In this document: positions 41,025-48,921 of the stretch, one piece after another
Position numbering within the stretch: the first letter of the stretch is position 1
Layout of the letters: each line of letters begins with the position of its first letter
DNA from: Chryseobacterium oncorhynchi
GTDB lineage: Bacteria; Bacteroidota; Bacteroidia; Flavobacteriales; Weeksellaceae
DNA length: 64,000 bases
Direction of reading: 5' to 3'
NCBI RefSeq assembly: GCF_002899895.1
Contig: NZ_PPEI02000005.1
Span: 62,001-126,000 of the forward strand
Notes under the pieces: model-generated
The model's database searches: none
The model's input: the letters and a program-made list of their open reading frames with translations, nothing else
Told to the model about the DNA's origin: nothing
Made by a program: the position numbers and the translations under genes

Positions 41025-42080
41025 TTAGTCAATTTTTTTCACAACAGCCTTCTCTGCTTCCTTACGGCTTCCATCGAACCCGTCTACTCCACTTACTGTT
41101 GTATATTTTAATACGAATTTTTTACCCGGATTAAGTCTGTTGTATACACTCTGACACATCAAAGTAGCCTCGTGGAAACCACAAAGAATCAACTTCAGTT
41201 TTCCAGGATATGTATTGATATCTCCAATAGCGTAAATACCATCAATATTTGTCTGGTAATCAAGAGCGTTGTTTACTACGATTGCATTTTTCTCGATATT
41301 TAATCCCCAGTTTCCGATCTCACCCAATTTTGGAGTCAACCCGAATAACGGAATGAAATAATCAGTTTCAATTTCGTAAGCATCTTCACCATCTTTCTGT
41401 ACAGTAATTGCTTCTACTTTTCCGTCACCCTTGATACCGGTAACTTCTGCAGGAGTAATTAATTTAATTTTCCCTTGATTTTTCAGCTCCTGAACTTTCT
41501 CTACAGAATCCAAAGCTCCTCTGAACTCATTTCTTCTGTGAATCAAAGTCACTTCACTTGCAACATTGGAAAGGAAAACACTCCAGTCTAATGCAGAATC
41601 TCCACCTCCGGCAATAACAACTCTTTTATTTCTGAAATGTTCAGGTTCTTTAACGAAGTATTCCAGCCCTTTTTCCTCATAATCAGCTACATTATCAAAA
41701 GTAGGTTTTCTAGGTTCAAAAGTTCCCAATCCTCCTGCAATAGCAATAGCCTTACATCTGTGAACTGTTCCTTTATTTGTAATCACCTCAAACCACTCAT
41801 CATCAACCTTTGTATAAGAAACAGCGGTTTCCCCTAAAGTAAACCCAGGTTGGAACTGCTTGATCTGCTCCATCAAATTATCCACCAATTCTCCAGCATT
41901 CACCGAAGGATACCCTGGAATATCGAAAATAGGCTTTTTCGGATAAAGTTCAGCCAATTGCCCTCCCGGCTGTGGAAGTGCATCAATAATGTGACACTTC
42001 ATTTTTAAAAGACCAGCTTCAAAAACTGCAAAAAGTCCTGTAGGACCTGCACCTATGATCAATATATCAGTGGTTATCAT
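41025..42080 (-). CDS. thioredoxin reductase-like ferredoxin-NADP reductase
   Basis: A 351-residue flavoprotein. The FAD-binding GAGPTG motif is at residues 10-15 and the NADPH-binding motif GGGDSALDWSVFLSN near residue 158. The redox CxxC of true thioredoxin reductases is absent, and the length and C-terminal extension (KKFVLKYTTVSGVDGFDGS) fit the TrxR-type ferredoxin-NADP reductases of Bacteroidetes and Firmicutes. Pairing with the ferredoxin gene supports this call. A leftward TAAATTTG box lies at 42112-42119. Confidence 0.92.
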   Translation of the reverse strand: MITTDILIIGAGPTGLFAVFEAGLLKMKCHIIDALPQPGGQLAELYPKKPIFDIPGYPSVNAGELVDNLMEQIKQFQPGFTLGETAVSYTKVDDEWFEVITNKGTVHRCKAIAIAGGLGTFEPRKPTFDNVADYEEKGLEYFVKEPEHFRNKRVVIAGGGDSALDWSVFLSNVASEVTLIHRRNEFRGALDSVEKVQELKNQGKIKLITPAEVTGIKGDGKVEAITVQKDGEDAYEIETDYFIPLFGLTPKLGEIGNWGLNIEKNAIVVNNALDYQTNIDGIYAIGDINTYPGKLKLILCGFHEATLMCQSVYNRLNPGKKFVLKYTTVSGVDGFDGSRKEAEKAVVKKID

Positions 42081-42111
42081 AATTTAGATAATTTAATTAT
42101 ACATGTAACTG

Positions 42112-42119
42112 CAAATTTA
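42112..42119 (-). promoter_or_regulatory. -7 promoter box of the ferredoxin reductase operon
   Basis: The minus strand reads TAAATTTG, a TAnnTTTG match, 31 bases before the start codon at 42080. Confidence 0.55.
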
Positions 42120-42230
42120 CTAATTTTAATGCGAAGCATATTTAATTGATTCTAAATAAAAACCTGAGATTTGTCAAATATCTATCATTTAAGATATTAA
42201 ATTTGGCAATGTTTTTGTAAATGTCTTATT

Positions 42231-43001
42231 ATGAAGAAAATTTTAACCCTTTTTGCAGTACTTATATTCTTTTTAGGCTCTGCCCAGATTGATAACATCG
42301 CAGACGGCGAATCCATCACTCTCAGGATCCATTATGGCTTCCTGAATGCCGGAACCGCTAACCTTACCACTAAAAAGACTACCTACAAAGGGATACCCCA
42401 CTTATATGTAAAAGGTACAGGGGAAACTACAGGTGCCGTAAAGGCTTTCTTCAAAGTAGAAGACCTATATGAAAGTTTCATCAATACAGAAACGGGATTA
42501 CCAAGTTTCTATGTAAGAAATGTACGCGAGGGAAGCTATCGTCAGCACCTTGAGACAGCTTTTAATCATGATAATAACACATTGATCTTAACGGATAAAA
42601 AGACCCCTGCCAATGGCTCTAAGGTAATAAAATCGGTGAAAGGAGTTCAGGATATGCTTTCATGTTTCTATTATCTGCGAAGCAAAAGCTCTGATGAATT
42701 GAAAGTAGGAACCATTATCAATATGAATGTATGGATTGATGATGAAATGTTCCCTTTTCAGCTAAAGGTAACAGGAATTGAAAATCTGAAAACCAAGTTC
42801 GGAACCATCAGTAGCCTAAAAATTATTCCGTCTGTGAAAAGCGGACGAGTATTTAAGGAAAAAGAAGGAGTAACGATGTGGGTTTCCAATGATGCCAATC
42901 ATATCCCTTTACTTTTAAAGGCAGAACTGGCTGTTGGTTCCTTAAAGGCTAGTATTGATGATTATAAAAATGTAAAGTATCCTTTAAAGTTTAGTAAATA
43001 A
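42231..43001 (+). CDS. DUF3108 domain-containing secreted protein
   Basis: A 256-residue protein with a signal peptide (about residues 1-19, ending GSAQ). The mature region starts with LRIHYGFLNAGTANLTTKKT and continues with YVKGTGETTGAVKAFFKVED, the typical DUF3108 beta pattern; DMLSCFYYLRS and the basic C-terminal strand fit the family. Function of DUF3108 is unknown; its fold is probably a lipocalin- or LolA-like barrel in the periplasm. It is a single gene with its own terminator. Confidence 0.85.
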   Translation: MKKILTLFAVLIFFLGSAQIDNIADGESITLRIHYGFLNAGTANLTTKKTTYKGIPHLYVKGTGETTGAVKAFFKVEDLYESFINTETGLPSFYVRNVREGSYRQHLETAFNHDNNTLILTDKKTPANGSKVIKSVKGVQDMLSCFYYLRSKSSDELKVGTIINMNVWIDDEMFPFQLKVTGIENLKTKFGTISSLKIIPSVKSGRVFKEKEGVTMWVSNDANHIPLLLKAELAVGSLKASIDDYKNVKYPLKFSK

Positions 43002-43024
43002 CAAACATTTAGTTTTTAAATATC

Positions 43025-43052
43025 AAGTCTGTAAATTTTACAGGCTTTTTTT
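43025..43052 (+). terminator. terminator after the DUF3108 gene
   Basis: An 11-bp stem (AAGTCTGTAAA with TTTACAGGCTT, one wobble) with a very short loop and a run of T. Confidence 0.82.
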
Positions 43053-43188
43053 ATTTTCCAATGTAATACATCCTGAACACCAGTTGTCTTTATTATAGAG
43101 GCAGATAAAGAGCTGCAGCGTGTCAATACTTCATTGAGGGAAGTAGGGGCATAAGAAACAGACACGTGTAAATTTTTCAATAAGATCA

Positions 43189-43230
43189 GTTTTTAATTAC
43201 GTTTTGTTTCTTAGGTCAGTAATTAAAAAC
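43189..43230. repeat. perfect 12-bp inverted repeat downstream of pheS
   Basis: GTTTTTAATTAC (43189-43200) and GTAATTAAAAAC (43219-43230) are exact reverse complements with an 18-base spacer. They abut the pheS terminator and could form a second, weaker hairpin in a readthrough transcript. Confidence 0.6.
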
Positions 43231-43232
43231 AA

Positions 43233-43262
43233 AAACCTCCGGAGCTCCGGAGGTTTGATTTT
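43233..43262 (-). terminator. terminator of pheS
   Basis: A perfect 20-base palindrome (43235-43254, arms ACCTCCGG and CCGGAGGT around AGCT) with T-rich sequence on both sides, so it can work in both directions. Confidence 0.85.
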
Positions 43263-44273
43263 TTATAATGTCTTGAATTGCTCCAAGGTTCTGATATCGT
43301 TTTCAAAGAACATTCTGATATCACTCATTTGGTAAAGAAGCATTGTAATTCTTTCAATACCCATTCCGAATGCATATCCTGAATATTTCTCAGAGTCAAT
43401 ATTTACATTTTTCAATACAGCAGGATCTACCATTCCACAACCCATGATTTCTAACCAACCTGTACCTTTTGTAATTCTGTAATCTGTTTCAGAGTTTAAT
43501 CCCCAGTATACATCAATCTCAGCACTTGGCTCAGTGAACGGGAAATAAGATGGTCTCATTCTGATCTTGGATTTTCCGAAAAGCTCAGTGGTGAAGAACT
43601 GGATCGTTTGCTTTAAATCTGCAAAACTTACATTTTCATCAATATATAATCCCTCTATTTGGTGGAAAATACAGTGAGAACGTGAAGAGATTGCTTCATT
43701 TCTGAATACTCTTCCCGGAGATAAAATTCTGATTGGCGGCTGGTTTTCTTCCATATAACGGGTTTGTACAGAAGAAGTATGCGTTCTCAAAAGAATATCC
43801 GGATTTTGTTCAATAAAGAAAGTATCCTGCATATCTCTTGCCGGGTGGTATTCCGGAAGATTCAATGCTGTAAAGTTATGCCAGTCATCTTCAATCTCAG
43901 GACCATCTGCTACCGCAAAGCCAATAGATTTGAAGATTTCAATAATTCTGTTTTTAACCAGATTGATCGGATGTCTGGACCCCAATTCCAACGGAAAAGC
44001 AGGTCTTGTAAGATCTTCTTTTTCTACAACAATAGAAGACTCAGAAGAATTTTTCAAATCTTCTAATTTCCCTGCAACAGCCTGTTTCAAGGAGTTAATC
44101 TTTTGTCCGAATTCTTTCTTCTGGTCGTTAGGAACTTCTTTTAATGTTTCGTAAAAATCATTTAGAACTCCTTTCTTACCATTATACTTGATTCGGAAAT
44201 TTTCGATTTCCTCTTTAGATGCAGTATTGAAGCCGTTTACTTCGATCAGTAGTTCTTCTATCTTTTCTATCAT
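43263..44273 (-). CDS. pheS: phenylalanyl-tRNA synthetase alpha subunit
   Basis: A 336-residue class II synthetase alpha subunit. The N-terminal coiled coil (about 1-85) binds tRNA; the catalytic core has HPINLVKNRIIEIFKSIGF, HTSSVQTRYMEE and the motif-3 region GMGIERITMLLYQMSDIRMF. It joins phenylalanine to tRNA-Phe with PheT, which is not encoded next to it, as is usual in Bacteroidetes. A leftward TATTTTTG box lies at 44299-44306. Confidence 0.96.
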   Translation of the reverse strand: MIEKIEELLIEVNGFNTASKEEIENFRIKYNGKKGVLNDFYETLKEVPNDQKKEFGQKINSLKQAVAGKLEDLKNSSESSIVVEKEDLTRPAFPLELGSRHPINLVKNRIIEIFKSIGFAVADGPEIEDDWHNFTALNLPEYHPARDMQDTFFIEQNPDILLRTHTSSVQTRYMEENQPPIRILSPGRVFRNEAISSRSHCIFHQIEGLYIDENVSFADLKQTIQFFTTELFGKSKIRMRPSYFPFTEPSAEIDVYWGLNSETDYRITKGTGWLEIMGCGMVDPAVLKNVNIDSEKYSGYAFGMGIERITMLLYQMSDIRMFFENDIRTLEQFKTL

Positions 44274-44298
44274 TATTTTACCCTTTCAAAATGTTTTG

Positions 44299-44306
44299 CA
44301 AAAATA
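44299..44306 (-). promoter_or_regulatory. -7 promoter box of pheS
   Basis: The minus strand reads TATTTTTG, a TAnnTTTG match, 25 bases before the start codon. Confidence 0.55.
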
Positions 44307-44337
44307 CGACTTTTAAGTTTAATAATAAGTCAGTCAT

Positions 44338-44370
44338 AAAAAAATCTGCCTCTTTTTCGGGAGGCAGACT
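44338..44370 (-). terminator. terminator of the YceI gene
   Basis: TCTGCCTC (44345-44352) pairs with GAGGCAGA (44361-44368), followed on the minus strand by a run of T. It lies between the YceI and pheS genes, so pheS has its own promoter. Confidence 0.8.
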
Positions 44371-44400
44371 TCAATCACTTATTTCACTTAAATAAAAAAA

Positions 44401-45060
44401 TTATTTCTTTTCTAAAGCTTTAACGCTGATCTGAAGAGTAACCTCATCCTTAATCACACCGTTTTCAGCAGGAGCCTGGAACTTTACCCCAAACTCTTCT
44501 CTCTTGATATCCTTAGGCTCAGTAGCAACACTTACTTCTCCATTGTTCACAGAAACATTCGCTTTAAACTGAACAGGCTTGGTAATTCCTTTAATTGTTA
44601 AATTACCATCCAAAAGAGTATTATAATCACCTTCAGTAGTAGGAGTAACCTTTGTAATTTCAAAAGAAGCTGTTGGAAATTTTTCAACTTCAAAGAAATC
44701 ACCACTCTTAAGATGACCGTTTAATTTCCCCATATCTTCAGGACTGTCTTTTAAGTCCAAAGAAGTTAATGAGTTCATATCAGCAACAAATTTACCGCTT
44801 TCAAGCTTTCCATCCTTCACCGTAACATCTCCACTTTCGAATTTAATATTTCCAAAATGGCTCGTATTCTCAGATTTAAATACTTTATATCCTTTCCATT
44901 CAACCTTACTGTTTAGTGTATCCAAAGTGTACTGGCTACCATTCTTGGTAGTCGTCACCTCATTACTTTCACTGGTAAGCGGTTTATCTTTTTTACAAGA
45001 AACCACTACAGCAGCAATAAATAAAGCAGGAATAGCTAACGAAAACAGTTTTTTTCTCAT
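44401..45060 (-). CDS. YceI family lipoprotein
   Basis: A 219-residue protein. The lipobox is VVVSC (Cys about residue 22) followed by KKDKPL. The mature part is a YceI beta barrel: LNSKVEWKGYKVFKSENTSH at its start, DLKDSPEDMGKLNGHLKSGDFF in the middle and ITKPVQFKANVSVNNGEV near the end. YceI proteins bind isoprenoid-like molecules in a hydrophobic channel. The membrane anchor is common for Bacteroidetes members. The ligand is not known. Confidence 0.88.
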   Translation of the reverse strand: MRKKLFSLAIPALFIAAVVVSCKKDKPLTSESNEVTTTKNGSQYTLDTLNSKVEWKGYKVFKSENTSHFGNIKFESGDVTVKDGKLESGKFVADMNSLTSLDLKDSPEDMGKLNGHLKSGDFFEVEKFPTASFEITKVTPTTEGDYNTLLDGNLTIKGITKPVQFKANVSVNNGEVSVATEPKDIKREEFGVKFQAPAENGVIKDEVTLQISVKALEKK

Positions 45061-45123
45061 TTTTGATTTATTTTTATTACTTCCGCTAATATAATAAAAA
45101 AAATTGTGTTTTCATAAAAACCT

Positions 45124-45131
45124 TACATTTG
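45124..45131 (+). promoter_or_regulatory. -7 promoter box directly before the ABC ATPase gene
   Basis: TACATTTG with a TTG 17 bases upstream (45104-45106) gives a good promoter, but it ends only four bases before the ATG at 45136, so the transcript would be leaderless or nearly so. Confidence 0.5.
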
Positions 45132-45135
45132 TAAT

Positions 45136-46071
45136 ATGCTATTAGAAATAAACAATTTATTTTTCTCTCATACCAAGGAAAAACCCCTGTTTCAAAACCT
45201 TAATTTAAGGTTTGAAGCCGGCAGGATTATTGCCCTGGCAGGAGAAAGCGGATGCGGAAAATCAACACTTCTCGGTTTAATCTACGGGCTTCTTAACTGG
45301 GAAAGTGGAGACATAATTTTTAATGGAAACAAGCTTTTGGGACCCAAAGGAAATCTTGTTCCCGGTGAAGCTGAAATGAAGTTCGTAGCACAGAATTTTG
45401 ACCTGATGCCTTATGCTACCGTTGCCGAAAATGTAGGAAAGTTTATTTCAAATATCAATTTAGCTCAAAAAAGAAAAACCGTCATGGAGCTTCTGGAAGT
45501 AGTAGGGCTTCTGGAGTTTGCTGATGTGCTTCCAAAATACTTAAGTGGTGGTCAACAACAAAGAGTTGCCATTGCCAGAGCACTTTCTGTACTACCCAAA
45601 CTTCTTATTTTAGATGAACCATTTAGTAATCTGGATTTCCCAAGAAAAATTGAACTTAGGGAAAGACTTTTCAGATATGTAAAACAACATCAGATATCTC
45701 TTATCATTTCCACTCACGAACTTCAGGATATCATGCCGTGGCTGGATCAGATTGTTATTCTTCAGAATGGAAGATTAATTCAGAATGACACCCCTGAAGA
45801 AACCTATCGAAACCCCTACAATGTCTATGTCGCCAAATTATTTGGTGAAGTAAATATTTTCAGTGAAGATGAAATTATTGATTTTGGACTTTCAAAACCT
45901 ACATACTATCCTAAAGAGATTAAAATCTCCGAAACCGGCGTTGAGGCAGAAATTCTTGAAAGCAGATTTGCAGGAAACTATTATTGGAATAAGATTAAAG
46001 CAAGAAATAAGGAACTTATAATCTATACCGATGAGAAACTGAATACCTCTGTGACCGTTTCATTTATTTAG
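45136..46071 (+). CDS. ABC transporter ATP-binding protein, orphan
   Basis: A 311-residue ABC ATPase. Walker A GESGCGKST is at residues 36-44, the signature LSGGQQQRVAIARAL begins near residue 136 and Walker B LLILDEPFSNLD near 156. A C-terminal region of about 60 residues (250-311) looks like the TOBE regulatory domain of the Fe3+/polyamine/sulfate importers. No permease or binding protein is nearby, so the partner must be encoded elsewhere. Substrate is unknown. Confidence 0.85.
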   Translation: MLLEINNLFFSHTKEKPLFQNLNLRFEAGRIIALAGESGCGKSTLLGLIYGLLNWESGDIIFNGNKLLGPKGNLVPGEAEMKFVAQNFDLMPYATVAENVGKFISNINLAQKRKTVMELLEVVGLLEFADVLPKYLSGGQQQRVAIARALSVLPKLLILDEPFSNLDFPRKIELRERLFRYVKQHQISLIISTHELQDIMPWLDQIVILQNGRLIQNDTPEETYRNPYNVYVAKLFGEVNIFSEDEIIDFGLSKPTYYPKEIKISETGVEAEILESRFAGNYYWNKIKARNKELIIYTDEKLNTSVTVSFI

Positions 46072-46195
46072 GAATAAAATACTAAAAAGATAAAGTTGTG
46101 AAAGGAGTATTGGCTCGTAGTTTTCACTCTATCCCATCAACATAACTTATACATTTTCAATATGCTGTGGATAAAAAAAAATACAAACATAAGAA

Positions 46196-46223
46196 TTGGT
46201 TCTAAAACTTTTTCTTACATTTG
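46196..46223 (+). promoter_or_regulatory. promoter of the candidate small RNA
   Basis: TTG (46196-46198), 17 bases, TACATTTG (46216-46223). It is followed by no open reading frame on the plus strand. Confidence 0.55.
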
Positions 46224-46228
46224 TATCT

Positions 46229-46342
46229 CTACAGCTTAAGGAAATTTTTGGTTAATTCTCTTTCTGCCTCCTAGACGGACATCAGCAATCTTGCGATTAA
46301 GTCTATTGAAAGATTACACTGTCCAATCTTTTCCTTTTTTTA
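46229..46342 (+). ncRNA. candidate small non-coding RNA
   Basis: A start near 46229 is inferred from the promoter. The segment folds as TAGAC/GTCTA (46272-46276 with 46301-46305) enclosing AATC/GATT (46287-46290 with 46295-46298). It ends in AAAGATT/AATCTTT (46309-46315 with 46325-46331) followed by a C/T run at 46332-46341. AAGGAAA near the 5' end could also pair with TTTCCTT at the 3' end, an alternative closed form. Length about 114 bases. I do not recognise it as 6S, SRP or tmRNA. Folding was done by eye. Confidence 0.45.
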
Positions 46343-46395
46343 TTGACGGACCTTTACAGTTTAACACCAAGCCCAGTCTTTAAAAATAAATTATT

Positions 46396-46740
46396 TTATG
46401 CTTTCTTCACAAATTCAGACTTTAAAGCCATTGCTCCAAAACCATCTATTTTACAGTCGATATTGTGATCACTTCCTGGTCTTAAACGAATATTTTTCAC
46501 TTTAGTACCCGCTTTTACCGGTTTAGGTGCTCCTTTTACAGGAAGATCCTTTACTACCACTACAGAATCACCATCCTGAAGTTCATTTCCGTTAGAGTCC
46601 AATATTTTACCCTCGCTTGCTGCTTCTGATGCTGTTTCCTCAGGATTCCATTCGTAGAAGCACTGAGAGCATACCATCATGTTATCACTTGGATAGGTAA
46701 ACTCGGAACTACATTTCGGACAAAGTACTGTATCACTCAT
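46396..46740 (-). CDS. YjdM/PhnA-type zinc ribbon protein
   Basis: A 114-residue protein with an N-terminal zinc ribbon (CPKC at about residues 7-10 and CSQC at 28-31) and the PhnA-type C-terminal domain: [40 protein letters not shown]. The E. coli homologue was once tied to phosphonate use, but a true catalytic role is not established. It is a single gene with a leftward promoter box at 46755-46762. Confidence 0.9.
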   Translation of the reverse strand: MSDTVLCPKCSSEFTYPSDNMMVCSQCFYEWNPEETASEAASEGKILDSNGNELQDGDSVVVVKDLPVKGAPKPVKAGTKVKNIRLRPGSDHNIDCKIDGFGAMALKSEFVKKA

Positions 46741-46754
46741 ATTTTAATTTTTTG

Positions 46755-46786
46755 CAAAGGTAGAGCTTTTTGAACGTTGAAGTCAA
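46755..46786 (-). promoter_or_regulatory. promoter of the YjdM-like gene
   Basis: On the minus strand TTG (46786-46784), 21 bases, TACCTTTG (46762-46755), a TAnnTTTG match. Confidence 0.55.
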
Positions 46787-46861
46787 GAGTATAAAGGTGA
46801 GATATCAGAAAAAGGAAACATAACCTTAAAACACAAAATCTAAACTCTCAACTTAAATTCG

Positions 46862-46869
46862 TATTTTTG
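46862..46869 (+). promoter_or_regulatory. -7 promoter box of the RsmB-type methyltransferase gene
   Basis: TATTTTTG matches TAnnTTTG and ends 25 bases before the ATG at 46895. Confidence 0.5.
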
Positions 46870-46894
46870 CAGATTCAAACAGCGAAGCAAATTT

Positions 46895-48100
46895 ATGGAA
46901 CTTATTCACAGAAACTTGGCAATCGGAATTCACGATGCCTTACTAGAAACATTTTTTGAAAAAAACAAATATGCAGATAAAGTTATTGAAAGACTTTTGA
47001 AAGCAAACAGAAAATGGGGAAGCCAGGACAGAGCCGTTGTTTCTGAGATTTTCTACAATATCATCCGTTGGAAAAAACGCCTTGAGTATTATATGGGTGA
47101 AGGGATAAAACCCAGCAATATTTATAAACTTATCCTTGCTTACCTTCTTTGGAGCAAAACCAATTATAAAAAGTTTGAAGAATTTGACGGAATTAAGATT
47201 GCAGACATTCTTACTAAGCTTAAGAAAAATACAGTTCCTACTAAGGCAATAGAACATTCTATTCCAGACTGGTTGGCTGAAACACTAGAAAAAGAACTGG
47301 GAGCTAACTGGGAAAGAGAAATGCTTGCCCTAAATGAACAGGCACCAACTGTTTTAAGGTCGAATTCTTTAAAAACAACTACAAAGGAGCTTATTTCTGA
47401 TCTTTCGGACGAGGGAGTTGTTTCTTTCTCTATCCAAAATTATCCTGATGCAGTACAACTTGAGGAGAAAAAGAATGTTTTCCTTACTACCGCTTTTAAA
47501 GAGGGATTATTTGAAGTTCAGGATGCCTCTTCACAAAAAATCGGTTATTTTCTTGACGTTAAAGAAGGGCAGAGAGTTGTAGACGCATGTGCAGGAGCAG
47601 GTGGAAAAACTCTTCATTTGGCTGCTTTAATGAAAAATAAAGGTCAGATTATAGCGTTGGATATTTTTGAGTGGAAGTTGGCAGAATTGAAGCGTCGTGC
47701 AAAAAGAGCTGGTGCTCATAATATTGAAACACGTATGATTTCCGACAACAAGGTTATTAAACGTCTTCATGAAAAAGCAGACAGACTATTGATTGATGCT
47801 CCATGTTCAGGTCTTGGGGTTTTGAAAAGAAATCCGGACAGTAAATGGAAGATTGATCAGGACTTTATCGACAGAATAAAAAAGGAACAACAGCAGATTC
47901 TTCAGGATTATTCTAAAATGTTGAAAATAGGTGGAAAAATGGTATATGCGACATGTTCTATTCTACCATCTGAAAACAATAAGCAGGTAGAGGAATTCCT
48001 TAAAAATAATCCGGGTTATAAAATGATCAAGGATGATAAGGTAATGCCTAGTGAAGGATATGACGGATTCTATATGGCATTGATCGAAAGAATTTCTTAA
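46895..48100 (+). CDS. RsmB/NOP family class I RNA m5C methyltransferase
   Basis: A 401-residue enzyme. The N-terminal helical domain (about 1-140) resembles NusB/RsmB. SAM-binding motif I is DACAGAGGKTLHLAALM near residue 230. The two catalytic cysteines are present: DAPCSGLG (motif IV, releasing Cys) and YATCSILPSEN (motif VI, nucleophile). It should methylate cytosine-5 in rRNA or tRNA; the exact position cannot be told, as Bacteroidetes carry several homologues. It stands alone with its own promoter and a terminator. Confidence 0.92.
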   Translation: MELIHRNLAIGIHDALLETFFEKNKYADKVIERLLKANRKWGSQDRAVVSEIFYNIIRWKKRLEYYMGEGIKPSNIYKLILAYLLWSKTNYKKFEEFDGIKIADILTKLKKNTVPTKAIEHSIPDWLAETLEKELGANWEREMLALNEQAPTVLRSNSLKTTTKELISDLSDEGVVSFSIQNYPDAVQLEEKKNVFLTTAFKEGLFEVQDASSQKIGYFLDVKEGQRVVDACAGAGGKTLHLAALMKNKGQIIALDIFEWKLAELKRRAKRAGAHNIETRMISDNKVIKRLHEKADRLLIDAPCSGLGVLKRNPDSKWKIDQDFIDRIKKEQQQILQDYSKMLKIGGKMVYATCSILPSENNKQVEEFLKNNPGYKMIKDDKVMPSEGYDGFYMALIERIS

Positions 48101-48123
48101 TTCATTTTTAAAATATAAAGATA

Positions 48124-48150
48124 AAAACTACTCTAAAGGGTAGTTTTTTC
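48124..48150 (+). terminator. terminator after the RsmB-type gene
   Basis: AAAACTAC pairs with GTAGTTTT, followed by T residues. Confidence 0.77.
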
Positions 48151-48179
48151 TGTTTTTTAAACTATTTATTAAAAATATA

Positions 48180-48195
48180 GTGTAACATTTTACAC
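48180..48195. promoter_or_regulatory. palindrome GTGTAA-N4-TTACAC, possible operator
   Basis: A perfect 6-bp inverted repeat with a 4-base spacer, 91 bases before the small secreted protein gene. The position allows an operator, but no regulator is known for it. Confidence 0.35.
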
Positions 48196-48286
48196 CCATT
48201 CTCTACTAACTCTATAGATTAACCCGTTTTGATGCAGCAAGGCTACTTCCATTAATTGAAATAGTACTCCTGCAACCTCATCCATT

Positions 48287-48601
48287 ATGTATAAAAGAAA
48301 TATAATCAACTTTTTGGCGATCTTCTTATTCTGCCTGTATTCAGCACAGGCCAAGGAAGTATGCTGTATCAGTTCTTATAATGGAAAGACGCTATCAGTT
48401 ACAAACCGGTATCAAACAAACTATAATTTCACCTCCTATTCATTTTTAAAGCCTGGAAAGATCATGTCAGCAAGCCAACATGATATTACGCTCATCTATG
48501 ATACATATAGGGAAGAAATAAGCCCCCACAGCCAAAGTTTCGCAAAAGGCACAGATGTCAGATTATGGAATATTACAGAAGCTTTACTAAAGGTCCTATA
48601 A
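48287..48601 (+). CDS. small hypothetical secreted protein
   Basis: A 104-residue protein with an N-terminal hydrophobic segment that looks like a signal peptide (about residues 5-22, ending YSAQA). The mature part begins KEVCCIS and has no recognisable domain; the cysteine pair directly after the cleavage site is notable. An ATG start, a signal peptide and the palindrome upstream support a real gene, but no homologue comes to mind. The frame is short, so a false call is possible. Confidence 0.5.
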   Translation: MYKRNIINFLAIFLFCLYSAQAKEVCCISSYNGKTLSVTNRYQTNYNFTSYSFLKPGKIMSASQHDITLIYDTYREEISPHSQSFAKGTDVRLWNITEALLKVL

Positions 48602-48608
48602 AAACAAA

Positions 48609-48637
48609 ACCTTCTTGCATGAGAATTGCAAGAAGGT
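48609..48637 (-). terminator. perfect 10-bp hairpin, possibly a terminator
   Basis: ACCTTCTTGC pairs with GCAAGAAGGT. The T-rich flank is on the minus-strand side, so as an intrinsic terminator it fits leftward transcription better than the rightward gene that ends eight bases before it. Confidence 0.5.
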
Positions 48638-48647
48638 AAAAACACAA

Positions 48648-48689
48648 ATGATGAAAAAAAATTATTTCGAGCCACAAAGAAAGGACTAA
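48648..48689 (+). CDS. candidate 13-residue small peptide upstream of asnB
   Basis: The frame encodes MMKKNYFEPQRKD and stops with TAA. It follows the hairpin by ten bases and precedes asnB by 232 bases. It could be a leader peptide of a longer asnB transcript or chance. It has one Asn codon only, so a classical run-of-Asn attenuator is not supported. Confidence 0.25.
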   Translation: MMKKNYFEPQRKD

Positions 48690-48871
48690 AATTCATATAA
48701 TAAATTACCATAGATTAATAAATATGTCATTTTTATTTCGTATAGAGGTTACACTTATTTTAGCCCAACGAAAAAAATTAACCAAAAAACGTACTTATCA
48801 CTTAAAATAGTTAATATTTTTCTTTGAAACAAGCTATTTAATTAAAAATATCAACTATTAGTATTTTTTAA

Positions 48872-48902
48872 TTGTTATTTATAAACAACACTTATACTTT
48901 TG
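48872..48902 (+). promoter_or_regulatory. promoter of asnB
   Basis: TTG (48872-48874), 20 bases, TACTTTTG (48895-48902), a full -33/-7 match, 19 bases before the ATG. Confidence 0.65.
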
Positions 48903-48921
48903 TTTCATAAATAATAAAAAT

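Larger units (their letters stand above)
46072..46395. other. 324-base gap between converging genes, holding a candidate small RNA gene
   Basis: No protein-coding frame is supported. The gap contains a rightward promoter, two hairpins and a terminator-like structure, described separately. The flanking genes converge, so the promoter cannot serve either of them. Confidence 0.7.
48602..48921. other. 320-base region upstream of asnB with a hairpin, a mini reading frame and a promoter
   Basis: It holds a perfect 10-bp hairpin (48609-48618 with 48628-48637), a 13-codon frame (48648-48689) and the asnB promoter (48872-48902). The AT-rich stretch between 48690 and 48870 shows nothing I can support. 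Confidence 0.65.

Noticed and set aside
48648-48689. Asparagine attenuator peptide
   Set aside because: Only one Asn codon is present and a good asnB promoter lies downstream, so classical attenuation is not supported.
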